This document shows, in pieces, positions 38,586 to 47,618 of a stretch of DNA of 64,000 nucleotides; within the stretch, counting starts at the first letter, position 1, and each line of letters starts with the position of its first letter. The position numbers and the translations under genes were made by a program. The notes under the pieces were generated by a model. That model searched no databases, was not told the DNA's origin, and saw only the letters and a list, made by a program, of their open reading frames with translations. This DNA comes from Nesterenkonia halotolerans (lineage in GTDB: Bacteria; Actinomycetota; Actinomycetes; Actinomycetales; Micrococcaceae). The stretch covers positions 62,001 through 126,000 of the forward strand of contig NZ_JADBEE010000001.1 in NCBI RefSeq assembly GCF_014874065.1. Reading direction: 5' to 3'.

Positions 38586-39354
38586 TCTGCTCCCACTGCT
38601 GCGCCAGGCGAGCGATCACCACGAGAAGGCCCGTGTCGAGGTCCCGGTCAGCGGGGATCTCCGGGCCCTTGGCGTCTTCTGGGTTCAGTGCGGCGTCGAG
38701 CTGACGCTCCAGGATCTCGCGGATCGAGGCTTCCGGGACGGCGTCGGTGATCTCGCGGCGGGCCTGTGCCGTGCTGTCTGAGATCGGCGCCGAGGAGATG
38801 GCGAGCTCATGGACCAGCACGGCAAGCTCCTCTGCGCGGCGCAGCAGCGCGGGATGTCCGTGGGTCAGAGCCACGGTCTGCCGTGCCCAGGCGCGTCGCA
38901 TCGGTTCGTCGATATAGGGCACCAGTCCCACGGGCACCACGCGCAGCAGCGCCTGGGAAGCTTCGGACTCCGGCTGAGCGGGCGCACTGGGATAGGCCAT
39001 CTGCCCCTCCGCCAGTCCCGCGAGGCTGCCACCTGCGGACTCTGGCTCCAGGATCAGCGACCCTTCGCTGCGAAGGGTCGCGAGCTGGGCATCGACCGCG
39101 CGGCTGGGAGGCTGCGGGGCGCCGGGCGGGTAGGAGCCCGTGACCACGCGATACCAGCGCAGGGACCCCAGCCACATGCAGGCGAGCGGATCGGCGCCGA
39201 GCCCCTGCCGGGTCCAGTCCAGGAGCTCCAGCAGACCGTCGGCGGTGCAGAGCTGATGCAGCAGCTCCGCATGATGGGCGGGGGAGTCACCCTGGCGGGC
39301 ACCCGCGGCAAGCACCGGATAGAAGCGGCTGATCAGTTTCTCGGCGGAATCCAC
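38569..39354 (-). CDS. Degenerate ADP-ribosylglycohydrolase-like protein
   Basis: A 261-residue protein that looks like a shortened ARH-family member. The segments WLGSLRWYRVVTG and the later LLRVVPVGLV...ALTHGHPALLRRA align by eye with the ARH helical core, but the glycine-rich N-terminal start and the metal-binding TDDT are missing (the matching place reads CTADG). It is therefore probably inactive as a hydrolase, or it binds ADP-ribose without cleaving it. GTG 39354 is chosen because TATTCT lies 6 bases upstream. It sits tail-to-tail with the exonuclease-BRCT gene and diverges from sbcD. Confidence 0.65.
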   Translation of the reverse strand: MDSAEKLISRFYPVLAAGARQGDSPAHHAELLHQLCTADGLLELLDWTRQGLGADPLACMWLGSLRWYRVVTGSYPPGAPQPPSRAVDAQLATLRSEGSLILEPESAGGSLAGLAEGQMAYPSAPAQPESEASQALLRVVPVGLVPYIDEPMRRAWARQTVALTHGHPALLRRAEELAVLVHELAISSAPISDSTAQARREITDAVPEASIREILERQLDAALNPEDAKGPEIPADRDLDTGLLVVIARLAQQWEQITRAQ

Positions 39355-39360
39355 GCTCCC

Positions 39361-39415
39361 AGAATAGTCTGCGCCGGGGTGGTGCTCCGGCCATGTCCGT
39401 GCCAGCCGATAGCGT
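39361..39415. promoter_or_regulatory. Divergent leaderless promoters of ARH-like gene and sbcD
   Basis: TATTCT on the minus strand (39361-39366), 6 bases before the ARH-like GTG, and TAGCGT on the plus strand (39410-39415), 6 bases before sbcD ATG 39422. Neither start has a Shine-Dalgarno. The whole intergenic region is 67 bases. Confidence 0.5.
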
Positions 39416-39421
39416 GGAGCC

Positions 39422-40669
39422 ATGCGCTGGCTACACACCTCCGACTGGCACCTGGGCCGTGGCTTCCACGGCCACTCCCTGCGTGAGGAACAGGAACAGA
39501 TGCTCGAGGCCCTCTGCGCGGCGGTGGCGGAGCATGCAGTCGACGTCGTGCTCATCGCCGGGGACATCTATGACCGTGCACTGCCACCGGAATGGGCGGT
39601 GGCCGCCCTGGAGGGCTGCCTGCAGCGCCTGGTGGACGCCGGCGTCCAGGTCGTCATCACGCCGGGCAACCACGACTCGGCCGCCCGGCTTGGATTCGGC
39701 CGCGGGCTCATGCGCCGCTCGGGGGTGCACATCCGCAGCTCACTCGAGGACGCCTGGATCCCGGTGGAGTTTCCCGAGCCCTCGGGAGGCACCACGCTGG
39801 TCTACGGAATGCCCTATCTGGAGCCGCAGCTCTTCGCACCCGCACTGGGACTGGACCGCGCCCACCACACCGGAGTCACCGCCGAGGTCATCCGGCGCAT
39901 CTGGGCCGATGTCGAAGCGCGGCAAGCAAAGTATGGAACCGACCCATCCGCTGACACAGCCACAGAGACCTCGACGGACCCAGGGACGGCAGCGGGACCG
40001 CTGACGGTAATCCTGATGGCGCACCTGTTCGCCTCTCACGGCGCGGCGAGCGACTCCGAGCGCAACATCGGCGTGGACGTCGCCGCCGGCGACGCCCCCG
40101 AACATCACGAGGACACCATCGGAGGACTGACGGTGGTGCCTCTGGAACTCTTCGCAGGCTTCGAGTACGTCGCGCTGGGTCATCTCCACGGGCGGCAGCG
40201 GCTCTCCTCGACGGTGCGCTACAGCGGATCACCGCTGCGCTACTCGTTCTCGGAGACCCACCAGGCCAAGGGCGCCTGGCTGTGGGACTCCCGAACCCGA
40301 GATCCCGCCCAAGCGCTGGACTGGAGCATAGGCCGTCCCCTGGCACAGCTGGAGGGGACGCTGGAGGAGCTGCTCGCAGAAGAGACGGTGGCCACTCATC
40401 GCGACTCATATGTCCAGGTGAAGCTCACCGACAGCGTGCGCCCGGAGCGAGCCTTCCAGCGCGTGCAGGAGAGCTACCCACACCTGGCCGCCTTCGCCCA
40501 TACCGGCCGGCAGGACTCGGCCCATCGCACCTACTCGGCAAAGGTGGAGCAGGCGCGCACCGATACCGAGGTCATCGAGGGCTTCTTGGAACACGTGCGC
40601 GGCGGACGCGGGCCCAGCCCCGAGGAACGGGAACTGATCGACCAGGGTCTTCAGGCGGTCCGCCCATGA
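39422..40669 (+). CDS. sbcD: Exonuclease SbcCD, nuclease subunit D
   Basis: Mre11-type Mn2+-dependent nuclease that processes hairpins and protein-blocked DNA ends with SbcC. The 415-residue protein has the phosphoesterase motifs HTSDWHLGR, AGDIYD, PGNHDSAARL and, later, LGHLHGRQ. An insertion rich in Thr, Asp and Ala (about residues 175-200) interrupts the domain between helices, a common actinobacterial feature. It overlaps sbcC by ATGA. Confidence 0.95.
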   Translation: MRWLHTSDWHLGRGFHGHSLREEQEQMLEALCAAVAEHAVDVVLIAGDIYDRALPPEWAVAALEGCLQRLVDAGVQVVITPGNHDSAARLGFGRGLMRRSGVHIRSSLEDAWIPVEFPEPSGGTTLVYGMPYLEPQLFAPALGLDRAHHTGVTAEVIRRIWADVEARQAKYGTDPSADTATETSTDPGTAAGPLTVILMAHLFASHGAASDSERNIGVDVAAGDAPEHHEDTIGGLTVVPLELFAGFEYVALGHLHGRQRLSSTVRYSGSPLRYSFSETHQAKGAWLWDSRTRDPAQALDWSIGRPLAQLEGTLEELLAEETVATHRDSYVQVKLTDSVRPERAFQRVQESYPHLAAFAHTGRQDSAHRTYSAKVEQARTDTEVIEGFLEHVRGGRGPSPEERELIDQGLQAVRP

Positions 40670-43600
40670 AGCTGCATCACCTGACCCTGCATGCCTTTGG
40701 TCCGTTCGCGGGCACCGAGCGAGTCGATTTCGATCGACTCGGCGCCGACGGCCTCTTCCTGCTGCGCGGACGTACCGGTGCGGGGAAGACCTCGATCCTG
40801 GACGCCTTGACCTTCGCGCTCTACGGGGACGTCCCGGGTCAGCGGGACAGGACGCGGTTGAAGAGCACCCACGCTGGTGCTGAGAGCGAGCCGTTCGTGG
40901 AGCTCGAATTCACCCAGGCCGGTCAACGCTGCCGGATCTGGCGATCCCCGCAGCATGGACGTCCGCAGAAGCGGGACCCCAGCAGGGTGCGTGAGGTGGG
41001 CCAGCGGGTCACCCTGCATCTGGACCAGGCGGGGGAGTGGCAGCCCTATTCTTCGGGGATCCAGGCGGCCAATGATGAGATCCAGCGACTGCTCGGGTTG
41101 GATCTTCACCAGTTCACCAAGGTGATCCTTCTGCCTCAGGGGTCCTTCGCCCAGTTTCTCCATGCCAGCAGCAAGGACAAGCAGGAACTCCTGGAGCGGC
41201 TCTTCGACACGGAGCGGTTCACCCTGCTCGAGAGGCACCTGCGGGACCGAGCCAGGGAGTCCGAGCACCAGCTCAAGGAGACCAGCGCCAAGATCGAGCT
41301 GCACACGGAGAATCTCCGTCAGGCAGCCCAGGGGTTGCTCCCGGAGGGGTCCGATGAGTCGGACACCGCTGAGCTGGCCGACCTGTCTCAGGATGAACTG
41401 CCTGAACGGGTGAGCGAGGCGGTGCGTCGTCGTCGTCTGCTGCTCGCGGCCTCCGCTGAAGCGAGCACCGAGACTTCGCAGCAGTCCCAGGATCAGGACA
41501 GCGAGCTGCGCGAGCGGGACGAGGCGCTGCGCCGCTATGCCGAGCACGCGGTGCGCCGCACCGAGCATCAGAAGCAGGCAGCCTCGATCGCCGAGAAGCG
41601 CGGGGAGCTGGAGCGTCACGAGGCTGCGAAGCAGGTGTTGGAGTGGTTTGGCGCCGCCCAGGAGGCGGTTCGGGAGCACGCCGGCGCCGTGGAGCGTGCA
41701 GAGTCGGGTGCTCGCTCGGCGGCGCGTGAGCTCCAGGAGTTCGCGGAGCTGCAGCCGGAGGACATCAGCACTGTCGAGCTCCTGGACGTCCTGGGTCACC
41801 CACGTCTGGAACTGGCCGCGGCTGCGGCCGAAGAGCTTCTCACTCTGCGCGCCCGACTGACCGGGCCGGAGGCCGCCGAACATGAGCGGCGGCATGGGCT
41901 TCTGCGGACCCGGCAGGCAGAGTCTCAGCGCGTCGCCGATCAGGCGCGGACCGAGGCCGAGGAGCACGCGAAGGAGCTGGAACGCCTGGCGGCCTCCCGC
42001 CAGGAGAAGCAGAACCGGCTGAGAGACCCCGACGTCCTCGAAGCCGCTCGCGATGAGGCCCGGGCCACGTGTGACGAGCTGGTGGCCCGCGAGGAGGCGC
42101 AGCGCTCCCGCGATCGTCTGCAGAGCCGTATCGAGCTCTGGGGCTCCCGCGTGACGGAGCGGGAGGATGAGCACCGACGTCTGGAGTCTGCGCATCGCGA
42201 GCGGCTTCAGCACTACCTGCGCGACGTCGCGGTGCAGCTCGCGGGAGAGCTCGAGCCCGGGCACCCCTGCCTGGTCTGCGGATCCACTTCGCACCCCGAC
42301 CCTGCCACTGACAGTGACACCTCGGTGACCCGGGAGCACGTCGAGCAGAGCCAGGCTCAGCTGCAGACCGCCCGGGACGCGGTGAACGAGGCCCGGATCG
42401 AACAGCGCAGCATGGCCGATCAGCACCAGGACCTGCTCGCCGGACTCGGCGAACACGCGCAGGTCAGCGTCACGGAGACAGAGCGCAGTCTCGAACACGC
42501 TCGGCTCGCCCTGCAAGAGGCGGAGGAACAGCGCAGGCTCCAGCGCTCCCTGCGAGAGCAGCTCGATCAGGACACAGCCCGGGAGCACGAGATGCGCCAG
42601 CAGCACGCCCAGGCGCTGCACACCTCGCAGCGCAGCGGCGAAGCGGCAGCCCAGCACGCCGCGGAGATCACCGCGCTCAAGTCGACCCTGAGGAAGCTGC
42701 GCGGAAGCTACGAATCCGTCGCCCTGCGCCTGGCAGCGCTGGAGAAGACGCAGGTCGCGGTGAAAGCGGCGCAGAAGCAGATCGAGGAGGCTCAGCTCCA
42801 GCAGGCGCACCGGGACCGCGCCCGGCAGGCTGCAGAGCAGCAGCTTCAGGCCTCCGCCTTCGCCGATTCCACCGAGCTCGAGGCCGCCCGGCTCAGCGCG
42901 GAGGAGCTCCACGAGCATCGCGCGGCCGTCGACGCCTGGGATGAGCTCGAGCGAGAGTTGGAGTACGAGTCTGTCCAGGAGATCGTTCAGGACGGCAGCC
43001 GCCGGCACGAGGCCGGAGAACAACGCCCGGATGCTGAGCAGCTCGCCACCGCGGCGCAGCGGAAGCAGACCGCCGCAGCTCATGCGCAGACGGCTGCCGC
43101 GGCGCTGGTGCGCTTCGATGCTCAGCGTGAGGCCCTCGAGGAGCATGCCGACAAGCTCGAGCAGGCTCAACACCACCGGGACACCGTCCTGGTGGAACAG
43201 CGCCGCCGAGCCGACCTCGCAGCGACGATCAACGGGGCAGGTGCAGAGAATGGGCTCAAGATGACCTTGACGACCTACGTGCTCGCCGCCCGGCTGGAGC
43301 GGGTGGCGGAGGCAGCCACTCGACACCTGGCGACGATGTCGGAGGAGCGCTACCGGCTGATGCACAGCGACGACGCCGCAGGACGAGGTCTGCAGGGTCT
43401 GGATCTCAAGGTTAACGACGAACACAGCGACGTCGAGCGTTCCACCTCCTCACTCTCCGGAGGGGAGACCTTCATGGCATCACTGGCCATGGCTCTGGGA
43501 CTCGCCGAGGTGGTCCAGGCAGAGTCGGGTGGAATCGGGATGGAGTCGCTGTTCATCGACGAGGGATTCGGCTCCTTGGATGAGGACAGTCTCGAACATG

Positions 43601-43746
43601 TGATGAGCGCCCTGCACAGGCTCCAAGGAGAGGGGCGCCGGGTGGGGCTGGTCAGTCACGTCAGCGAGATGCACCGCGCCATTCCCACTCAGCTGCGAGT
43701 GCTGCGGCACCGAAACGGCTCCACCACCGAGATGGTGATCCCGTGA
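40666..43746 (+). CDS. sbcC: Exonuclease SbcCD, ATPase subunit C
   Basis: Rad50-like SMC ATPase partner of SbcD. The 1026-residue protein has Walker A GRTGAGKT (about 35-42), long Glu/Gln/Arg/Ala-rich coiled coils, the zinc-hook CLVC at 535-538, the signature SSLSGGE near 928 and Walker B LFIDEGFGSLD near 963. ATG 40666 overlaps the sbcD stop; the frame is open 128 codons further upstream, but that part is antisense-like shadow of sbcD. Its stop overlaps the MFS gene. Confidence 0.95.
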   Translation: MKLHHLTLHAFGPFAGTERVDFDRLGADGLFLLRGRTGAGKTSILDALTFALYGDVPGQRDRTRLKSTHAGAESEPFVELEFTQAGQRCRIWRSPQHGRPQKRDPSRVREVGQRVTLHLDQAGEWQPYSSGIQAANDEIQRLLGLDLHQFTKVILLPQGSFAQFLHASSKDKQELLERLFDTERFTLLERHLRDRARESEHQLKETSAKIELHTENLRQAAQGLLPEGSDESDTAELADLSQDELPERVSEAVRRRRLLLAASAEASTETSQQSQDQDSELRERDEALRRYAEHAVRRTEHQKQAASIAEKRGELERHEAAKQVLEWFGAAQEAVREHAGAVERAESGARSAARELQEFAELQPEDISTVELLDVLGHPRLELAAAAAEELLTLRARLTGPEAAEHERRHGLLRTRQAESQRVADQARTEAEEHAKELERLAASRQEKQNRLRDPDVLEAARDEARATCDELVAREEAQRSRDRLQSRIELWGSRVTEREDEHRRLESAHRERLQHYLRDVAVQLAGELEPGHPCLVCGSTSHPDPATDSDTSVTREHVEQSQAQLQTARDAVNEARIEQRSMADQHQDLLAGLGEHAQVSVTETERSLEHARLALQEAEEQRRLQRSLREQLDQDTAREHEMRQQHAQALHTSQRSGEAAAQHAAEITALKSTLRKLRGSYESVALRLAALEKTQVAVKAAQKQIEEAQLQQAHRDRARQAAEQQLQASAFADSTELEAARLSAEELHEHRAAVDAWDELERELEYESVQEIVQDGSRRHEAGEQRPDAEQLATAAQRKQTAAAHAQTAAAALVRFDAQREALEEHADKLEQAQHHRDTVLVEQRRRADLAATINGAGAENGLKMTLTTYVLAARLERVAEAATRHLATMSEERYRLMHSDDAAGRGLQGLDLKVNDEHSDVERSTSSLSGGETFMASLAMALGLAEVVQAESGGIGMESLFIDEGFGSLDEDSLEHVMSALHRLQGEGRRVGLVSHVSEMHRAIPTQLRVLRHRNGSTTEMVIP

Positions 43747-45158
43747 GTCGGCTGCGCGGCTACGGAACTGCGGTCTCTTTCGCCGCGCGCCTGCCCGGCC
43801 CGCTTCTTCCCATCGGTGTGATGGCCGCGACGGCTGCGGGCACCGGGTCGATGTTCACCACTGCCACCCTCGTGTGCGCGGCCCTGGTGGGCATGTCCGT
43901 GGGCGGACCTGCGGCCAGCCTGTTGGCCTCGCGGGTCGGCGCGCGCAACGTCCTCCTGGTCAGCGCCATCGTCCACGTGCTGATGCTGGTGCTGATGGTC
44001 AGCAGCATCGACCGGCTCACCCGCCAGGACACCCTGACCTCCGACGCGGTGATCTACGGGCTGCTGCTCGTCTTCGCGGCCGTCGCAGGCCTGAGTGCAC
44101 CGGCGACCGCCACCTTCAGCCGGGCGCACCGCTGGGCCCCTGCGACACTACCGACGCAGGCGGATCCCGGCGTGCGGGCAGGGCTTCGGAGCGAAGTCCG
44201 CCTGGATGACGCCGCGCTGATCGCGGCGCCCCTGATGGTGGCAGCGCTGAGCTTCGGCGTCGGGCCGACCGCTGGGCTGCTGACTTCTGCAGTTCTGACC
44301 GCATCTGCCGTTCCGCTCTTCGCCGTGAACCGCGCCCTGCCCGATGTGGCGTCGATCGAAGCGGCCCGGTCACCGCTCGGCGGGGTCGAACATGCCCAGC
44401 AGCTGCTCCTGGAACACCGCGGGCTCGCCCCAGAGGCCCTTCCCGACCGGGTGGGTCTTCCCGCGGAGGTCGAGGAAGAGGCCATGGCTGAAAACCCCCG
44501 CTCGAGCGAGGGCTCCGTCGCGTCGGGAGCGGGGTGGGTGCGTGGGCTCCTGGCAGCGGCTCTCTTGGCGGCAGCATTAGGAGGGGTGTTGGGTGCGCTG
44601 TGGATCACCGTCCTGGGGTCGGCCCAGATGCTGCCGCGACCCAGCCTGTTCACGGTGCCGATGGGACTCATCGCCGCAGCGTCGGTGCTGGCAGGGCGGG
44701 CGAATTCACAGGCCTTCAGCAGTCCGCTCCTGCTGCGCCGGCGACGCCTTCACGTGACAGTGCTGCTGGGGCTCTCCCTGGTGCTTCTGGCCGTGGGCAC
44801 TCTCGCCTCGACGCCGGGGTCGTTCTTGGTGCTCAGTGCGCTCTGCGTGCTCAGTGCTGTCATGCTCGGTCGATTGAGCGTCGCGCTCTACGCGAGTCTG
44901 GGCGCGGGGGCACCGGTCGAGCGACTGCCGCACGCGATGTCGGCAGTCTCCGGGGGACTGCTCCTGGGAGTCTGTCTGGGACTCACGCTCGCCGGCATAG
45001 CCGCGGACGAACTCGGCTATGGCTGGTCCACACTGGTGGCCGTCTCTGGAAGTCTCGTGGCCGTCGTCGTGGTGCTCGGGGGTCAGCTCTGGGGAACGCC
45101 CGGGCCCGTGGAGCCCCAGACGTCCACACGCAGGGAACCCTGGGCGGGCTCGGCCTGA
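43743..45158 (+). CDS. MFS transporter-like membrane protein
   Basis: A 471-residue protein with about twelve hydrophobic helices and a central cytoplasmic loop of about 70 residues (roughly 195-265). The RVGARNV segment after helix 2 resembles the MFS loop motif in weak form. It overlaps sbcC by GTGA, so it may be co-expressed with sbcDC, though a functional link is not evident. The substrate is unknown. Confidence 0.8.
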   Translation: MSRLRGYGTAVSFAARLPGPLLPIGVMAATAAGTGSMFTTATLVCAALVGMSVGGPAASLLASRVGARNVLLVSAIVHVLMLVLMVSSIDRLTRQDTLTSDAVIYGLLLVFAAVAGLSAPATATFSRAHRWAPATLPTQADPGVRAGLRSEVRLDDAALIAAPLMVAALSFGVGPTAGLLTSAVLTASAVPLFAVNRALPDVASIEAARSPLGGVEHAQQLLLEHRGLAPEALPDRVGLPAEVEEEAMAENPRSSEGSVASGAGWVRGLLAAALLAAALGGVLGALWITVLGSAQMLPRPSLFTVPMGLIAAASVLAGRANSQAFSSPLLLRRRRLHVTVLLGLSLVLLAVGTLASTPGSFLVLSALCVLSAVMLGRLSVALYASLGAGAPVERLPHAMSAVSGGLLLGVCLGLTLAGIAADELGYGWSTLVAVSGSLVAVVVVLGGQLWGTPGPVEPQTSTRREPWAGSA

Positions 45159-45194
45159 CGGAGAGACCGGGGCTGAGAGTTCGGCAGGACGCGC

Positions 45195-45983
45195 TCAGGA
45201 GGTCTGCAGGAACTCGACCACTGCCGACTTGTAGTCCCGCGAGGTCACCGCGTTTACATGATCCCGGTTAGGGATCTGGACGAAGGTGCCGACGGCGCCT
45301 GCCGCGGTGATCAGCGGCACCAGGGATGCTGCCTCGGAAGCGATCTCATCCTGTGATCCGGCGACCACCAGGGTCGGAGCTGCGGGCACGGCTGCCGCGG
45401 GGTCATAGGGGTCTGCCGAGAGGCTCAGCAGAAGCTCCACCACGTGCGGCACATTGGCTCCGGGCAGCTTGCCGGCCATGGTCACGACGTTGCGCGTGAG
45501 CTCATCGAGCGGTCGGACGCCCTCCTGCACCCAGAGGCGCGCCTGCTTCGGTTCAAGAGCACTCAGCCGGTCATCCGTCGGGGAGCCACCCATGACCAGG
45601 TGAGTCACCATCTCCGGATGCCCCGCGCTGAACTCCCAGGCGATCCGGGAACCGAGCGAGTAGCCATGCACGGCCACCGTGTCGTGCCCCTGCTCCTGAA
45701 GATGTGTCCTGAGGTCTCGGAGGATGTCGCCGACCCGGACACCTTCTGGGTTCGTCTCCTTGGAGTCCCCGTGTCCGGGAAGATCCGCCGCAATGATGGT
45801 GCGGCCGGTCGTGGCCAGCGGGTCAAGCCATCCGGTCTTCACCCAGTTGTAGAGCGTGCTGCTCGCGAAACCGTGGATCAGCAGGACAGGTGGGCCCGTG
45901 GGCTCCTGATGCGGCCAGGTGTGCAGGGTGAGACCGGCAGGTGTGCGGACGGTGTCGGGAGCCGGGAACTCGAGGCGAGCCAT
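45195..45983 (-). CDS. Alpha/beta hydrolase
   Basis: A 262-residue alpha/beta hydrolase-fold enzyme. The oxyanion HG motif is in LLIHGFASSTLYNW, the nucleophile elbow is GYSLGS, and the DLPGHGDS segment and late acid/histidine region (GSQDEIASEA, PNRDHVNAV) complete the triad. The substrate is not predictable. It ends convergently with the MFS gene and starts three bases downstream of the mqo stop, so the two are probably one transcript. Confidence 0.88.
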   Translation of the reverse strand: MARLEFPAPDTVRTPAGLTLHTWPHQEPTGPPVLLIHGFASSTLYNWVKTGWLDPLATTGRTIIAADLPGHGDSKETNPEGVRVGDILRDLRTHLQEQGHDTVAVHGYSLGSRIAWEFSAGHPEMVTHLVMGGSPTDDRLSALEPKQARLWVQEGVRPLDELTRNVVTMAGKLPGANVPHVVELLLSLSADPYDPAAAVPAAPTLVVAGSQDEIASEAASLVPLITAAGAVGTFVQIPNRDHVNAVTSRDYKSAVVEFLQTS

Positions 45984-45986
45984 GGA

Positions 45987-47498
45987 TCAGGGCTCGAGCT
46001 GCAGGGTCTTGGCTGTTTCGGCGGTGACTTCGGAGAGCAACGCCGGGTTGTCATTGAGCGCGCGCCCGAAGGAGGGCACCATCTGCTCAAGCTTCGGACG
46101 CCAGCGGTCCATCTGTGCCCCGAAGCAGCGTTCCAGCAGGGAGAACATGATGGACGGAGCGGTGGAGGCGCCGGGGGAGGCGCCCAGCAGACCCGCGATG
46201 GAACCATCCCGGGCTGAGATCAGCTCGGTGCCGAACTGCAGCACGCCCTTGCCCTTGTCGTCCTTCTTCATCACCTGCACGCGCTGGCCGGCGGTGATCA
46301 TCTCCCACGCATCGGACCCCGCGTCGGGGAAGAAGTTGTGCAGCTCGTCAAACTTCGCGCTGGAGGACTTCGTGACCTCCTTGATCAGGTAGGTCACCAG
46401 GTCGGTGTTGTCCTTGCCGACCTGAAGCATCGGGATCAGGTTGTGCGGGCGGACCGAGAGCGGCAGGTCCATGAAGGAGCCGCTCTTGAGGAATTTGGTG
46501 GAGAAGCCCGCGTAGGGACCGAACATCAGCGTGCGGCGTCCTTCCACGAACCGGGTGTCGAGGTGGGGGACCGACATCGGCGGAGCGCCCACCGAGGCAA
46601 GGCCGTAGACCTTGGCGTGGTGACGCTCGGCCACCGCCGGATCCGTGCTGCGCAGGAACTTCCCGGAGACGGGGAACCCGCCGAAGCCCTTGATCTCGTC
46701 GATCCCGGCGCCCTGCAGCAGTCCCAGGGCACCGCCGCCGGCGCCCACGAAGACGAAGCGAGCACTGGCGGTGCTGCGCTCACCGGTGGCCTTGTCCTTG
46801 ACCTTGACGTCCCATCGGCCGTCGGAGCCGCGCTTGACCGACTGCACCTCGTGGCCGTAGCGCACCTCCACGCCGCTGCTGTCCAGGTGCGTGGCGAGCT
46901 GCCGGGTGAGTGAGCCGTAGTCCACATCGGTGCCGGTGTCGAACTTCGACGCTGCCACCCGCTGGGAGGGGTCGCGACCCTCGATCAGCAGGGGAGCCCA
47001 CTCGGCGATCTCGGCGTGGTCCTCGGTGTGCACGATGTCGGAGAACAGCGGCTGGGCCTTCATGGCCTCATAGCGCTCCTGCAGGTACTCCGCGTTCTTG
47101 TCGCCCCAGACGAAGCTGATGTGCGGCAGGCCGTTGATGAAGGTCCGCGGGGAACCGAGCGTCCCGGCCTTGACCCAATGGGAGTACAGCTGCTTGGACA
47201 CCGTGAACTGTTCGTTGATCCCCTGTGCCTTCGCAGTGGAGACCTTGCCGTCTGCGCCGCGGGGCGTGTAGTTCAGCTCACACAGCGCGGCGTGACCGGT
47301 TCCGGCGTTGTTCCACGGGTCGGAGGACTCCTGCCCGGCCTGGTCCAGTGATTCGAACATGCCGATGGTCCAGTCCGGCTCCAGCTCCTTGAGCATCGAG
47401 CCGAGCGTGGTGGACATGATTCCGGCGCCGATGAGCACGACGTCGAACTTCTGCCCTGCGCTGGGCGCATGAGCGCTGGTCGACGATGACTTGGCCAC
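45987..47498 (-). CDS. mqo: Malate:quinone oxidoreductase
   Basis: FAD enzyme on the inner face of the membrane that oxidises malate to oxaloacetate and passes electrons to menaquinone. The 503-residue protein has the FAD motif VLIGAGIMSTTLG, the family block QESSDPWNNAGTGHAALCELNYTP (split here: SSDPWNNAGTGHAAL then CELNYTP) and GLLGASPGAST near the C-terminus. The GTG start follows AAGGAG. TAGAGT on the minus strand (47563-47568) is a possible -10. Confidence 0.96.
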   Translation of the reverse strand: MAKSSSTSAHAPSAGQKFDVVLIGAGIMSTTLGSMLKELEPDWTIGMFESLDQAGQESSDPWNNAGTGHAALCELNYTPRGADGKVSTAKAQGINEQFTVSKQLYSHWVKAGTLGSPRTFINGLPHISFVWGDKNAEYLQERYEAMKAQPLFSDIVHTEDHAEIAEWAPLLIEGRDPSQRVAASKFDTGTDVDYGSLTRQLATHLDSSGVEVRYGHEVQSVKRGSDGRWDVKVKDKATGERSTASARFVFVGAGGGALGLLQGAGIDEIKGFGGFPVSGKFLRSTDPAVAERHHAKVYGLASVGAPPMSVPHLDTRFVEGRRTLMFGPYAGFSTKFLKSGSFMDLPLSVRPHNLIPMLQVGKDNTDLVTYLIKEVTKSSSAKFDELHNFFPDAGSDAWEMITAGQRVQVMKKDDKGKGVLQFGTELISARDGSIAGLLGASPGASTAPSIMFSLLERCFGAQMDRWRPKLEQMVPSFGRALNDNPALLSEVTAETAKTLQLEP

Positions 47499-47618
47499 AG
47501 AGTTCTCCTTGAGTGTTCCCCCTGACGAGACCCGGGGGTGGTGCGGGGGTATCCGATCAGCGACTCTACCCGCGGGGAGCCGAGCGAATGAAATTCTTTA
47601 CACAGGCAACGAGTGCGA

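Noticed and set aside
40282..40665. 128 in-frame codons upstream of sbcC
   Set aside because: They lie inside sbcD in another frame; sbcC homology starts at ATG 40666, which overlaps the sbcD stop.
40651..43425. A 924-codon minus-strand frame across sbcC
   Set aside because: Antisense shadow of sbcC coiled-coil codons; the plus-strand frame has Walker A, zinc hook, signature and Walker B motifs.
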